From contig NZ_CP151996.1 of NCBI RefSeq assembly GCF_038593855.1, forward strand, positions 1,612,001-1,676,000: DNA of 64,000 nt, given 5' to 3'. The stretch comes from Lysinibacillus sp. FSL M8-0337. GTDB taxonomy: Bacteria > Bacillota > Bacilli > Bacillales_A > Planococcaceae. The translations under genes were made by a program, and so were the position numbers. This document shows, piece by piece, positions 43,861 to 51,454 of this stretch. How positions within the stretch are numbered: position 1 is the stretch's first letter; each line of letters starts with the position of its first letter. The notes under the pieces are model-generated. The model did not search any database. It was given only the letters and a program-made list of their open reading frames with translations, and was not told the DNA's origin.

Positions 43861-44260
43861 AGTTGTAAACCTTCCTTATTTGCTTTTTCAATATCAAAGA
43901 ATAGTTGCGCAAAACCTTACTTCGTAAATCAATGCTGCATGCTAGGATAACATTAGCAAAGGCTTGGCCTATTTAAAAGTATCAATTTTGCAAAAAAAAT
44001 AGTGGTCAGTTTTACATCTTGCACTAACTGGTACTTAGAGATATGAAGTAAACGCTGCTTGTTAAAGGAAATTGATAAAAAGAATAGAGTAGAAAAAGGA
44101 AATAATTACTTATCTAATTATAAGAAGATCTGCCTTGGAATTTGCTATTTTGAAATAATTTCATCAAGTAAATAGCTAGGTGAAAATACGATTTCAATAC
44201 ACAACATAATTTCACTTTCTTTAGCCAAACTAATAGAAATGACTAAAGGAGGATGAAGAA
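43861..44260. other. Intergenic region between divergent ECF and splA genes
   Basis: Four hundred bases holding both promoters. I looked for TPP-, folate- or other known riboswitch blocks on the minus strand and saw none. Confidence 0.4.
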
Positions 44261-44488
44261 ATGCAACAGCAATCATATAATGCAGGGGATATTGTTTATA
44301 TCTTTTACCGCAATCCACATATTCAAGATGTCGCAAATATACAGGAAGCGGCAGTTGTTAACAATCCAGAAAATCCAAATGAATTGGCGTTATTTCTTTT
44401 TGAAACTTACTATCCGTTAACGAATGACTTTGTTATTTTTTCAAGTGAGATGGATGCGGAGCAAGCGTATCATCAATATTTTCATTGA
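44261..44488 (+). CDS. splA: SplA regulator of spore photoproduct lyase
   Basis: A 75-residue protein matching SplA: NAGDIVYIFYRNPHIQDVANIQEAAVVNNP at the start and the PLTNDFVIFSSEMDAEQAYHQYF end. In B. subtilis SplA lowers expression of the splAB operon in the forespore, where SigG drives transcription. ATG 44261 follows AAAGGAGGATG. splB begins 12 bases after its stop. Confidence 0.9.
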   Translation: MQQQSYNAGDIVYIFYRNPHIQDVANIQEAAVVNNPENPNELALFLFETYYPLTNDFVIFSSEMDAEQAYHQYFH

Positions 44489-44500
44489 TGGAGGTAGAGG

Positions 44501-45529
44501 ATGCGAAAACCATTTACACCTCAGCTCGTTTATTTTGAACCTGATGCGCTCGACTATCCGCTTGGACAAGAACTAAAAGAGAAGTTTGAACAAATGGGCG
44601 TAGAAATTCGTTATACTACATCTCATAATCAGGTGCGCAATCTTCCTGGAGACAATGATTTGCAAAAGTATCGGATTGCCAAGTCAACGCTCGTCGTGGG
44701 TATTCGAAAAACATTAAAATTTGATACATCTAAACCGTCAGCAGAATATGCTATTCCTTTTGCCACTGGATGTATGGGGCATTGTCATTATTGTTATTTG
44801 CAAACAACGATGGGCAGCAAGCCTTATATTCGCACATATGTCAATGTTGAGGAAATACTTGAAGCTGCAGACAACTATATGGCAGAACGAGCACCTGAAA
44901 TTACGCGCTTTGAAGCATCGTGTACATCAGATATTGTTGGAATTGATCACTTAACACATACGTTAAAAAGAGCGATTGAGCATTTTGGACAAAGTGAGTT
45001 TGGTTTACTGCGATTTGTAACGAAATTCCATTATGTGGACCATTTATTAGATGCCAAACATAATGGCAAGACAAGATTTCGTTTTAGTGTGAATGCGGAC
45101 TATGTGATTAAAAACTTTGAGCCAGGCACATCACCTTTAGATAAGCGCATTGAAGCGGCTGGAAAAGTAGCGAGAGCAGGCTATCCACTAGGCTTTATTG
45201 TCGCGCCCATTTACCTGCACGAAGGTTGGGAGGAAGGCTATTATCATATGTTTGAGCGTCTAGATGCGGAATTGCCCCATGATGTAAGGGACGATATTAC
45301 CTTTGAATTTATTCAACATCGCTTTACAAAGCCTGCGAAAAAAGTAATAGAAAAAAACTATCCGATGACAAAATTAGAATTGGATGAAACTGCGAGAAGA
45401 TACAAGTGGGGGAAATATGGGATTGGTAAATATATTTATCAAAAAGAAGAAGAGGAAGACATAAAAGAACATCTTTATAGTTATATGAAAAAATTTTTCC
45501 CCAATGCGAAACTAGAGTATTTTACGTAA
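44501..45529 (+). CDS. splB: Spore photoproduct lyase (radical SAM)
   Basis: Repairs the UV-induced spore photoproduct (a thymine dimer) during germination by a radical mechanism. The iron-sulfur cluster cysteines are in CMGHCHYC at residues 91, 95 and 98, and the essential hydrogen-donor cysteine is at 141 in EASCTSDIVG, the same numbering as the B. subtilis enzyme. Its 342 residues are standard. ATG 44501 follows ATGGAGG. It forms the operon splA-splB and is a strong marker for an endospore former. Confidence 0.96.
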   Translation: MRKPFTPQLVYFEPDALDYPLGQELKEKFEQMGVEIRYTTSHNQVRNLPGDNDLQKYRIAKSTLVVGIRKTLKFDTSKPSAEYAIPFATGCMGHCHYCYLQTTMGSKPYIRTYVNVEEILEAADNYMAERAPEITRFEASCTSDIVGIDHLTHTLKRAIEHFGQSEFGLLRFVTKFHYVDHLLDAKHNGKTRFRFSVNADYVIKNFEPGTSPLDKRIEAAGKVARAGYPLGFIVAPIYLHEGWEEGYYHMFERLDAELPHDVRDDITFEFIQHRFTKPAKKVIEKNYPMTKLELDETARRYKWGKYGIGKYIYQKEEEEDIKEHLYSYMKKFFPNAKLEYFT

Positions 45530-45867
45530 TAACATATCGTTGAATTCCGTTCTGAGCACTCCCTATCCACAGGCACGGCTTCAACTAATATTTGCGACAA
45601 TGCCGTAAATATGGATTTTCAGTTCCTGCAGGAGTGTTGCGCCTTCCAGTCCAATCAACTCGTAAAGCTTCTAGCATGCCAAATGTTTTTGAGGTAACAA
45701 TAAATCTAACGTAGTGGAAATCCAGAAACAGTTTCATTCTATGAGTTTCTTTACGCTTTCAGACACACCGTTATTTATGGTGTGTTTTCTTGTAGGGCTG
45801 CATCGTATAATCTTTAAGTTGCTGGTAAGGCTAACAATAATCGCGACAAAGAGGGGGAATTACCATC
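45530..45867. other. Intergenic region after splB
   Basis: About 340 bases. The terminator at 45763 is its only clear element. The rest has higher GC than the surrounding intergenic DNA and contains no frame with a ribosome site. Confidence 0.4.
45763..45790 (+). terminator. Terminator, probably of splAB
   Basis: Seven-base stem ACACACC/GGTGTGT with a 9-base loop, followed by TTTTC. Confidence 0.6.
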
Positions 45868-46803
45868 ATGATGTCATTTCAACCAAGCTGTTGGTCGGAG
45901 CACGGAGAGCTTACTGCGGTTATGCTTTGTGCGCCTTCCAAATTTGATGTACCCGATTTAAAAATGGCAGAAAATGTACAATGGAGTGCGGCTGTTTCAC
46001 ATACTCAAGCAATGGAAAATTTTATGGAGTTGACAGATACTTTACAACAGGCAGGCGTGCACGTAATAGATTACGCAACACATCTATTAGCAGATGCTCA
46101 GCACCTTAGCGAACAACTTCTAAATCGTTATTTTGTGCGTGACCTGGCATGTGTATTTGGTAACCGAATGTTACCAGGTGCAGCGGGTAGCTCGATTAGA
46201 CGACCTGAATATGGACATGCACACACATTACTTCAGAAATGGTTTCCGCAACACTTTATGCCCGCTAAGGAAAGTAGCTATGTATTAGAGTTTGGAGATG
46301 TGATGGTGTTAAATCGTGATGCTGTACTTATTAATATAGGTGTAAGAACGACAAGGCAAGGTGTAGAGCAGATAAAAGATAGTATTTTTGAAGCAGGTTT
46401 CTCTGAAATAGGCATTATTGATTTGCCTCGAAGCTCGGATACACTGCATTTGGATATGAATTGTAATATTGCCAACAACGATGTCGTAATAGCGAAAAGT
46501 TTTATGCGTTATTTTCCTATCCAAGTAATTACACCAAGTGCGACTCGTTTTGATATGACCGAACAATTTTTCAATCGTCATGGGTTTGAGTTGTATTGGT
46601 TAGAAACATATAACACCATTCCTGATATCAATTTTTTAAATCTCAATCCCGAAACATTGTTAGTCAGTAAAAAAGCGACGAAACAGCATTTTAAAAAGCA
46701 TCCAAAATTACAAAAGAAAAATATTGTGGAAATTGACGTGACAGAGCTTGAAAAAGGCGGTGGTGGTATTCGCTGTATGACATTACCATTGGTGCGAAAA
46801 TAG
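45868..46803 (+). CDS. Amidinotransferase-fold hydrolase (DDAH/arginine deiminase-like)
   Basis: A 311-residue cytoplasmic enzyme of the guanidino-modifying superfamily that hydrolyses arginine or methylated arginine side chains. Catalytic residues are visible: the His in SSDTLHLDMNCNI near residue 194 and the nucleophilic Cys close to the C-terminus in GGGGIRCMTLP. The FVRDLACVFGN and LEFGDVMVLNRDAVLINIGVRTTRQG blocks are typical. ATG 45868 follows GAGGGGG. The permease starting 17 bases later suggests uptake of the substrate or exchange of the product (citrulline), but no arginine-pathway enzymes accompany it. Confidence 0.85.
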   Translation: MMSFQPSCWSEHGELTAVMLCAPSKFDVPDLKMAENVQWSAAVSHTQAMENFMELTDTLQQAGVHVIDYATHLLADAQHLSEQLLNRYFVRDLACVFGNRMLPGAAGSSIRRPEYGHAHTLLQKWFPQHFMPAKESSYVLEFGDVMVLNRDAVLINIGVRTTRQGVEQIKDSIFEAGFSEIGIIDLPRSSDTLHLDMNCNIANNDVVIAKSFMRYFPIQVITPSATRFDMTEQFFNRHGFELYWLETYNTIPDINFLNLNPETLLVSKKATKQHFKKHPKLQKKNIVEIDVTELEKGGGGIRCMTLPLVRK

Positions 46804-46820
46804 GTATAGAGGTGATTTCT

Positions 46821-48146
46821 ATGGAGTCAAAAACAAGCAAAGGCCAAATGTCTTGGTGGCAGTTGTCCCTGTTAGGTGTAGGGTGTACGTTAGGGACAGG
46901 TTTTTTTCTCGGAACAAGCATGGCCATTGCAAAGAGTGGACCTGCTGTTTTAATTCCATTTATTTTAGCAGCCATTGGTACGTACATTGTCTATGATGCG
47001 CTCGTGCATATGTCTGTTGCCAATCCTGACAAAGGATCATTTCGTACGTATGCAAAACAAGCTTTTGGCAATTGGGCAGGTTTTAGTAATGGTTGGGTCT
47101 ATTTAATTTCTGAACTATTAATTATGGGGAGCCAATTAATGGCATTAGGTATTTTCACGCGTTTTTGGTTTCCTAGCATACCACTATGGATCACCGCAGC
47201 AGGTTTTGGTGCACTTGGCTTGCTCATTATACTGACGGGCATGAAGGGCTTTGAAAAATTTCAAAATGTATTTGGGGCAATGAAAGCCGCTGCTGTTGTA
47301 ATGTTTATTGTAGTTGCCGCTATCCTAATGATAAAGGGGATGAATAGTGAGCCAAAACAAGTAGATGGTATTATAGCAAACTTTCAAGGCTTCTTTTCGG
47401 AAGGAGTAAAGGGCGTTTGGCTTGGTTTACTCTATGCATTTTTTGCTTTTGGTGGCATAGAGGTGATGGGGCTTCTCGTAATCGATTTAAAAGATCCCCA
47501 GCAGGCACCAAAAGCCGGAAAAGTAATGATTATCATCCTTACTACGATTTACGTAATTGCACTAGTCTGTGCCCTTGCATTAGTATATTGGGCATCATTC
47601 ACAATAGACGAAAGCCCGTTTATTACTGCCCTTGCAAATTTTAATATCCCATTTTTTGCGGATATAATAACCGGTATTTTAATTATCGCGGGATTTTCTA
47701 CAATGGTTGCATCCTTGTATGCTGTTGTCACTATTTTAACGGCTTTAGCTGAAGATCATGATGCACCAGCGTTATTAGCGAAAAAAGGAAAAATGAAAGT
47801 ACCGTTACCAGCCTTTCTGTTCCTTACGGGTGGTTTAATTATCACCATTACAATCGGCTTCCTAACTCCAGAAAAGATTTTTGAATACTTAATAACGGCA
47901 GCGGGATTAATGTTAATTTATAATTGGCTTTTTATTTTAGTAACCTATGCAAAACTTATGACATTAACGAAGTGGCAACATGTAAAAAATATGGTTGGGA
48001 TGCTGCTAATTGCGGTAACTGTTTCTGGCACGTTAGGTGAAAAAACAAGCAGACTCGGTTTTTACATAAGCTTACTGTTCCTAGTCATCATTGCACTGGC
48101 AACTTTATTTGTTATGAAAAAACGGAGCCACCATCGCTCCGTTTAA
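46821..48146 (+). CDS. Amino acid permease (APC family)
   Basis: A 441-residue transporter with about twelve helices. The first helix has the APC substrate motif SLLGVGCTLGTGFFLGTSMAI, and the second region has GPAVLIPFILAAIGTYIVYDALVHMSVANPDKGSFRTYA. ATG 46821 was chosen for the AGAGGTG site; GTG 46812 is weaker. It is in an operon with the deiminase-like gene, which suggests an arginine-type or related substrate. Its end overlaps the next, convergent gene by 4 bases. Confidence 0.9.
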   Translation: MESKTSKGQMSWWQLSLLGVGCTLGTGFFLGTSMAIAKSGPAVLIPFILAAIGTYIVYDALVHMSVANPDKGSFRTYAKQAFGNWAGFSNGWVYLISELLIMGSQLMALGIFTRFWFPSIPLWITAAGFGALGLLIILTGMKGFEKFQNVFGAMKAAAVVMFIVVAAILMIKGMNSEPKQVDGIIANFQGFFSEGVKGVWLGLLYAFFAFGGIEVMGLLVIDLKDPQQAPKAGKVMIIILTTIYVIALVCALALVYWASFTIDESPFITALANFNIPFFADIITGILIIAGFSTMVASLYAVVTILTALAEDHDAPALLAKKGKMKVPLPAFLFLTGGLIITITIGFLTPEKIFEYLITAAGLMLIYNWLFILVTYAKLMTLTKWQHVKNMVGMLLIAVTVSGTLGEKTSRLGFYISLLFLVIIALATLFVMKKRSHHRSV

Positions 48147-48913
48147 TTTTTTCGTTGTTGTGGCAAAGTGAATGATAAATTTCCTCTTACAAACGGACAT
48201 TGGGCAGGGCTATGTTCATCATCACTTAAAAAGTATTGCTTCCATTCATAATTATCTTTTTGCCCATACCATTTTAAGTCAGGGTGTTCTGGAATAGCAT
48301 CATATTGTTCGATACGCTTTCGTATTAACTTTTTTAGTTTTTGGCCTAGCATGGTCGTGTCATTTATATCTTCAAAGACCCAGCGTGGCTGAAAGGCCAT
48401 CAGTAAAGTTGAAAACTGGCGGCTTTTACGCAATTGATGGGCAGGTGTTGCGCAAAAGACAAAATAAGGCTCCCCATTAAAACAAAATTCCCATGTATGA
48501 TTAGACGGATTTACGGGGATTTCACTAGGCCATTCTTTTTCGTCAAAGGCAGTTACATGATTTAGCACGCTCCAAAATAAAGCTCTGTAATCTTCTACAT
48601 CATAATTTTCAAGCATATCTTTTGGCGTCTCAAAGAAAATGGCGTGCGAAGTATATTTCCCAGCAGATCGAGCACAGTCACCATACTCCTTTAAGCAATT
48701 TGCCAAATCTTTAGCTGATTGTAACTCTCGGGGATCGCCAACGAAACTATAGCGGAGTTGATTTGAAATAAACCCTGTGCGCGCAGGAATACAAGGGAAT
48801 GCATTTGCATCATCTGCAACCATTGAAGCAAAATCTTGAAATGCCGTCTGTTGCCATAAGGGAAGGGAAGCCAAATGCTGTTCAAGCCAAATTTTATCAA
48901 AAACTGCTCCCAC
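48143..48913 (-). CDS. YqcI/YcgG-family protein
   Basis: A 256-residue cytoplasmic protein of the YqcI/YcgG family (PF08892). Its blocks FPCIPARTGFISNQLRYSFVGDP, TWEFCFNGEPYFVFCATPAHQLRKSRQF and LKWYGQKDNYEWKQYFLSDDE...CPF are characteristic. GTG 48913 was chosen because AAAGGAGG lies 8 bases upstream; the frame also begins at 48922 but inside the ribosome site. Function unknown; distant links to haem-binding oxygenase-like proteins have been suggested for the family. It converges on the permease gene with a 4-base overlap. Confidence 0.82.
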   Translation of the reverse strand: MGAVFDKIWLEQHLASLPLWQQTAFQDFASMVADDANAFPCIPARTGFISNQLRYSFVGDPRELQSAKDLANCLKEYGDCARSAGKYTSHAIFFETPKDMLENYDVEDYRALFWSVLNHVTAFDEKEWPSEIPVNPSNHTWEFCFNGEPYFVFCATPAHQLRKSRQFSTLLMAFQPRWVFEDINDTTMLGQKLKKLIRKRIEQYDAIPEHPDLKWYGQKDNYEWKQYFLSDDEHSPAQCPFVRGNLSFTLPQQRKN

Positions 48914-49153
48914 ATGAGTCACCTCCTTTATACATCTTTAGACTATTAAGGAAAGTGTCATTGGGTGACGAATATTAGGGATTATTTATAACTAGTCTAC
49001 ATAGCGCGCTTATTTTGCCGTTCCAATGGTGTGTAAAAAATTATGTCAAACCGAATTTTTTAAATTATTATTCCTTTTTAACTTTTGTATATTTTCATGA
49101 TTTGATAAGATAAAAGTATTGTATAACATATAAATACACGGGAGGTTTGTACT

Positions 49154-49718
49154 ATGAAATTTCGTTCAAACTGCAAACCAATTGATCGAAAAGTATAAAA
49201 AAGGAGAACTAGCTGATGCAGATTTAATGAGTTTTAAGGATGCTGTAAACTCAAATACTACCGTTGAAGGTGACACTACTACAACAACTTATGAATTTCC
49301 CGATGGCTCTAGAGCCCAAATGCAAATTACTGAATTAAAGCTACTAGGAAGAATAACTCCATTTGCTAGTATTAGCGGTGGTCGTTGTCAAACAACAACA
49401 GTTGGAACAGAGTGTAAGTCAGTAAAGGTTAGTAATAATACACCTTTTTATGGGATGTCCTATTATGTTAACTACTACCTAAATCGTTTTGGATATGATT
49501 CAATTACTTGGGTTGGAAACTTCAATGTTTGGACAGTAACCGGTAGTTATGCCAATCCATCTCTTCGAATACTTAAACCAGTAAATACTACTTGGCACGA
49601 TGAAGCTCGATTATCAGCACAATTTAACATGATTTTTGAAATAGGTTCCTTTAATAGAAGTCTATCTTTCTATGTGGGTAAAAATAGAACTGGCTGGGGA
49701 TGGAATTCGTATTATTAA
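49154..49718 (+). pseudogene. DUF5626-like protein gene with damaged start
   Basis: A strong site (GGGAGG) precedes ATG 49154, but that frame stops after 14 codons. The real coding frame is one base off and runs from about 49158 to 49718 (IEKYKKGELADADLMSFKDAV...). It encodes a 180-residue beta-rich protein with YEFPDGSRAQMQITE, GGRCQTTTVGTECKSVKV and FYGMSYYVNYYLNRFGYDSIT, resembling secreted DUF5626 proteins. Relatives have a signal peptide; here it is missing. A single-base change in the AAA after the ATG would restore the frame but not a signal. Thus a frameshift, possibly with deletion of the signal sequence, has hit the gene. TTG 49182 could still serve as a weak start. The family assignment is tentative. 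Confidence 0.55.
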
Positions 49719-49757
49719 TGAGAGTAGGGATTTGAAAAATAAAGTCTGTTTTAAATG

Positions 49758-49779
49758 AAAGAGTTGGTGTACTCTTTTT
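49758..49779 (+). terminator. Terminator after DUF5626-like gene
   Basis: Seven-base stem AAAGAGT/ACTCTTT with a 6-base loop and T run, 39 bases after the stop. Confidence 0.65.
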
Positions 49780-50031
49780 CGTAAATAAAAGGAAGGCTGT
49801 CCTCCTCTAGTAAAAACGTAGTTTACCGAATTATAAATCATGTGGAAGGGGCTACCTTCCTACATTAAAATAAAGAATTATTTATCGATGTCAGTGTGAT
49901 GAGGTTATGTAGATAAAAAATTTAACATATTGAAGACCAGTAATCGCATCATTAAAATCATTAATGTAGAACAAAGTCAAAATTTTTTATTCTTTGACAT
50001 TACAAAAATTTAAAAGAGGAGAATTTTAATA

Positions 50032-50160
50032 ATGCCAAAAATACTTGTTGGAGATATATTTGCAGTTATCGCTACATTAGTTGCACTTTCGATACCACTA
50101 ACAATTATTGGGTTATTAATTTATATCGCTAAACTAATTAAAAATCTTGAAAAAAAGTGA
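50032..50160 (+). CDS. 42-residue membrane peptide
   Basis: ATG 50032 follows AGAGGAG with good spacing. The 42-codon frame encodes one long hydrophobic helix (about residues 9-34, VIATLVALSIPLTIIGLLIY) with a lysine-rich tail (KLIKNLEKK). The shape fits small regulatory membrane peptides, but type I toxin peptides look similar. Its last bases form one arm of the marR terminator, so the two transcripts collide here. It lies in a quiet 450-base stretch with no other gene. Confidence 0.6.
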   Translation: MPKILVGDIFAVIATLVALSIPLTIIGLLIYIAKLIKNLEKK

Positions 50161-50187
50161 CCTCAAATCAGTTTGCATTTGGGGTCA
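50151..50187 (-). terminator. Terminator of marR gene
   Basis: On the minus strand, a 12-base stem (GTGACCCCAAAT/ATTTGAGGTCAC, one G-U pair) is followed by seven Ts, 9 bases after the marR stop. It overlaps the end of the 42-residue peptide gene on the other strand. Confidence 0.8.
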
Positions 50188-50195
50188 CACGTATA

Positions 50196-50639
50196 TTAAA
50201 GCCTATCTTCTTGTTTAAAAACCTTCTGTTGCAAAATATCCAAAGCGTGTTTGATTTCCTCTAAATCTTCTTCTGGAACATGTTGAATGAGCTGTTGAAA
50301 GCGTTCTTCGATTCGGGCAAACGCTTCATGCATCATTTGTTCACCATCTGCTGATAGACGTACAAAAAATTTACGACGATCCGCTATATCACTTATTTTT
50401 TCAATTAAATTTTTTTCTTGAAGTTTCTTAAGCTCGCGACTTGTATTGGGTAACGACATATGATGACAATCACTAATTTCGGTAATCGTAACAGGTTGGC
50501 TTACTTTTAAATACTCTAAAATTTTGTATTGAACAGGCGTAATAGCATCCGTATTAATGTTTTGTGTTAAGTCACTTGTTACTTGGTGGACGGCTGCGGT
50601 AAACGTAACAAATTGATTGAATAATGCATTCTTGTCCAA
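50196..50639 (-). CDS. MarR-family transcriptional regulator
   Basis: A 147-residue winged-helix regulator. The recognition region is PVTITEISDCHHMSLPNTSRELKKLQEKNLI, followed by the wing DIADRRKFFVRLSADG. TTG 50639 was chosen because AGAGGTGAG stands 6 bases upstream; GTG 50648 overlaps that site. It is divergent from the NAD(P)H oxidoreductase gene, and a perfect palindrome at 50726 lies on that gene's promoter. By analogy with MarR/DUF24-type pairs, it probably represses the reductase and is released by electrophiles or quinones. Confidence 0.88.
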   Translation of the reverse strand: MDKNALFNQFVTFTAAVHQVTSDLTQNINTDAITPVQYKILEYLKVSQPVTITEISDCHHMSLPNTSRELKKLQEKNLIEKISDIADRRKFFVRLSADGEQMMHEAFARIEERFQQLIQHVPEEDLEEIKHALDILQQKVFKQEDRL

Positions 50640-50695
50640 ATATCTCACCTCTTACTGACAAGATATCAAAGAACTTATCTTAAAACAATTATCAT

Positions 50696-50724
50696 TTGAC
50701 AACTAAAAAAATGTCCGCTATTAT
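50696..50724 (+). promoter_or_regulatory. Sigma-A promoter of NAD(P)H oxidoreductase gene
   Basis: TTGACA (50696-50701), 17-base spacer, TATTAT (50719-50724). This is close to the perfect consensus. Confidence 0.8.
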
Positions 50725-50725
50725 T

Positions 50726-50745
50726 TACTTATCAAATGATAAGTA
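50726..50745. promoter_or_regulatory. MarR operator candidate
   Basis: Perfect 8-base inverted repeat TACTTATC/GATAAGTA with a 4-base spacer. It begins one base after the -10 box and ends just before the ribosome site, an ideal place for repression. Confidence 0.7.
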
Positions 50746-50757
50746 ATGGAGGATGTT

Positions 50758-51357
50758 ATGAACACGTTAGTCATTTATACGTATCCAAATCATCAAAGTT
50801 TGAATTATGCTTTTTTACAGCAAGTCCTTAAAGGCTGTAATGAAAATCCGTACATAACCGAATTACAAGTGTTAGATTTATATGAGGAAAAATTTGATCC
50901 AATTTTACATTTTCACGAACATAAACGAAGACGTGATATGTATCGCGAGCCTAACTTAGAGAAATATAGAGAACAACTTAAATGGGCAGATCAGATTGTT
51001 TTTATCTATCCAATTTGGTGGGGAAGACCGCCCGCAATGCTTTTAGGGTATATCGATCAACTATTTGCCTCTAATTTTGCTTATAGAGATAAAAAAGGCT
51101 TGTTTCCAGAAGGACTGTTAAAAGGGAAGTCTGTTGTCTGTGTGTCCACAATGAAAGGTCCGACAAATTATCCGCTCTTTTGGTTGAATAATGCGCATAA
51201 AGTGTTAATGCGAAAAGCATTGTTTAATTTTGTAGGAATTAAAAAGGTGAAGTTTTTTGAATTTGGCAATATGGAAAGTAAAAAGGGAGGGCAACAAAAA
51301 AAGTTAGAAAAAGTCTATCAGTATTTTAGGCAGTGCCAGTCACCCAAACAATTCTGA
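50758..51357 (+). CDS. Flavodoxin-like NAD(P)H oxidoreductase
   Basis: A 199-residue quinone reductase of the NQO/MdaB/KefF group (Flavodoxin_2 fold). Features: TLVIYTYPNHQSLNYAFLQQVL at the start, the FMN/FAD-binding IVFIYPIWWGRPPAMLLGYIDQLF near residue 80, and the GLLKGKSVVCVSTMKGP strand. It reduces quinones by two electrons, which avoids radicals. ATG 50758 follows TGGAGGATG. Its promoter carries the palindrome for the divergent MarR regulator. Confidence 0.88.
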   Translation: MNTLVIYTYPNHQSLNYAFLQQVLKGCNENPYITELQVLDLYEEKFDPILHFHEHKRRRDMYREPNLEKYREQLKWADQIVFIYPIWWGRPPAMLLGYIDQLFASNFAYRDKKGLFPEGLLKGKSVVCVSTMKGPTNYPLFWLNNAHKVLMRKALFNFVGIKKVKFFEFGNMESKKGGQQKKLEKVYQYFRQCQSPKQF

Positions 51358-51386
51358 AAATTTTCTTGATATCTATTTTACCAATT

Positions 51387-51425
51387 GAGGTATTTGACAA
51401 GTTTATGTCAAATACCTCGTTTTTA
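51387..51425 (+). terminator. Terminator of NAD(P)H oxidoreductase gene
   Basis: Perfect 13-base stem (GAGGTATTTGACA/TGTCAAATACCTC) with a 6-base loop and a T run, before the convergent laccase gene. Confidence 0.9.
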
Positions 51426-51454
51426 TTTGGCATTATATGGGCTGGAGTAGGGTA

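Noticed and set aside
43861-44000. Leader of the ECF S-component gene as a riboswitch
   Set aside because: None of the conserved blocks of TPP, folate, cobalamin or FMN switches is visible on the minus strand.
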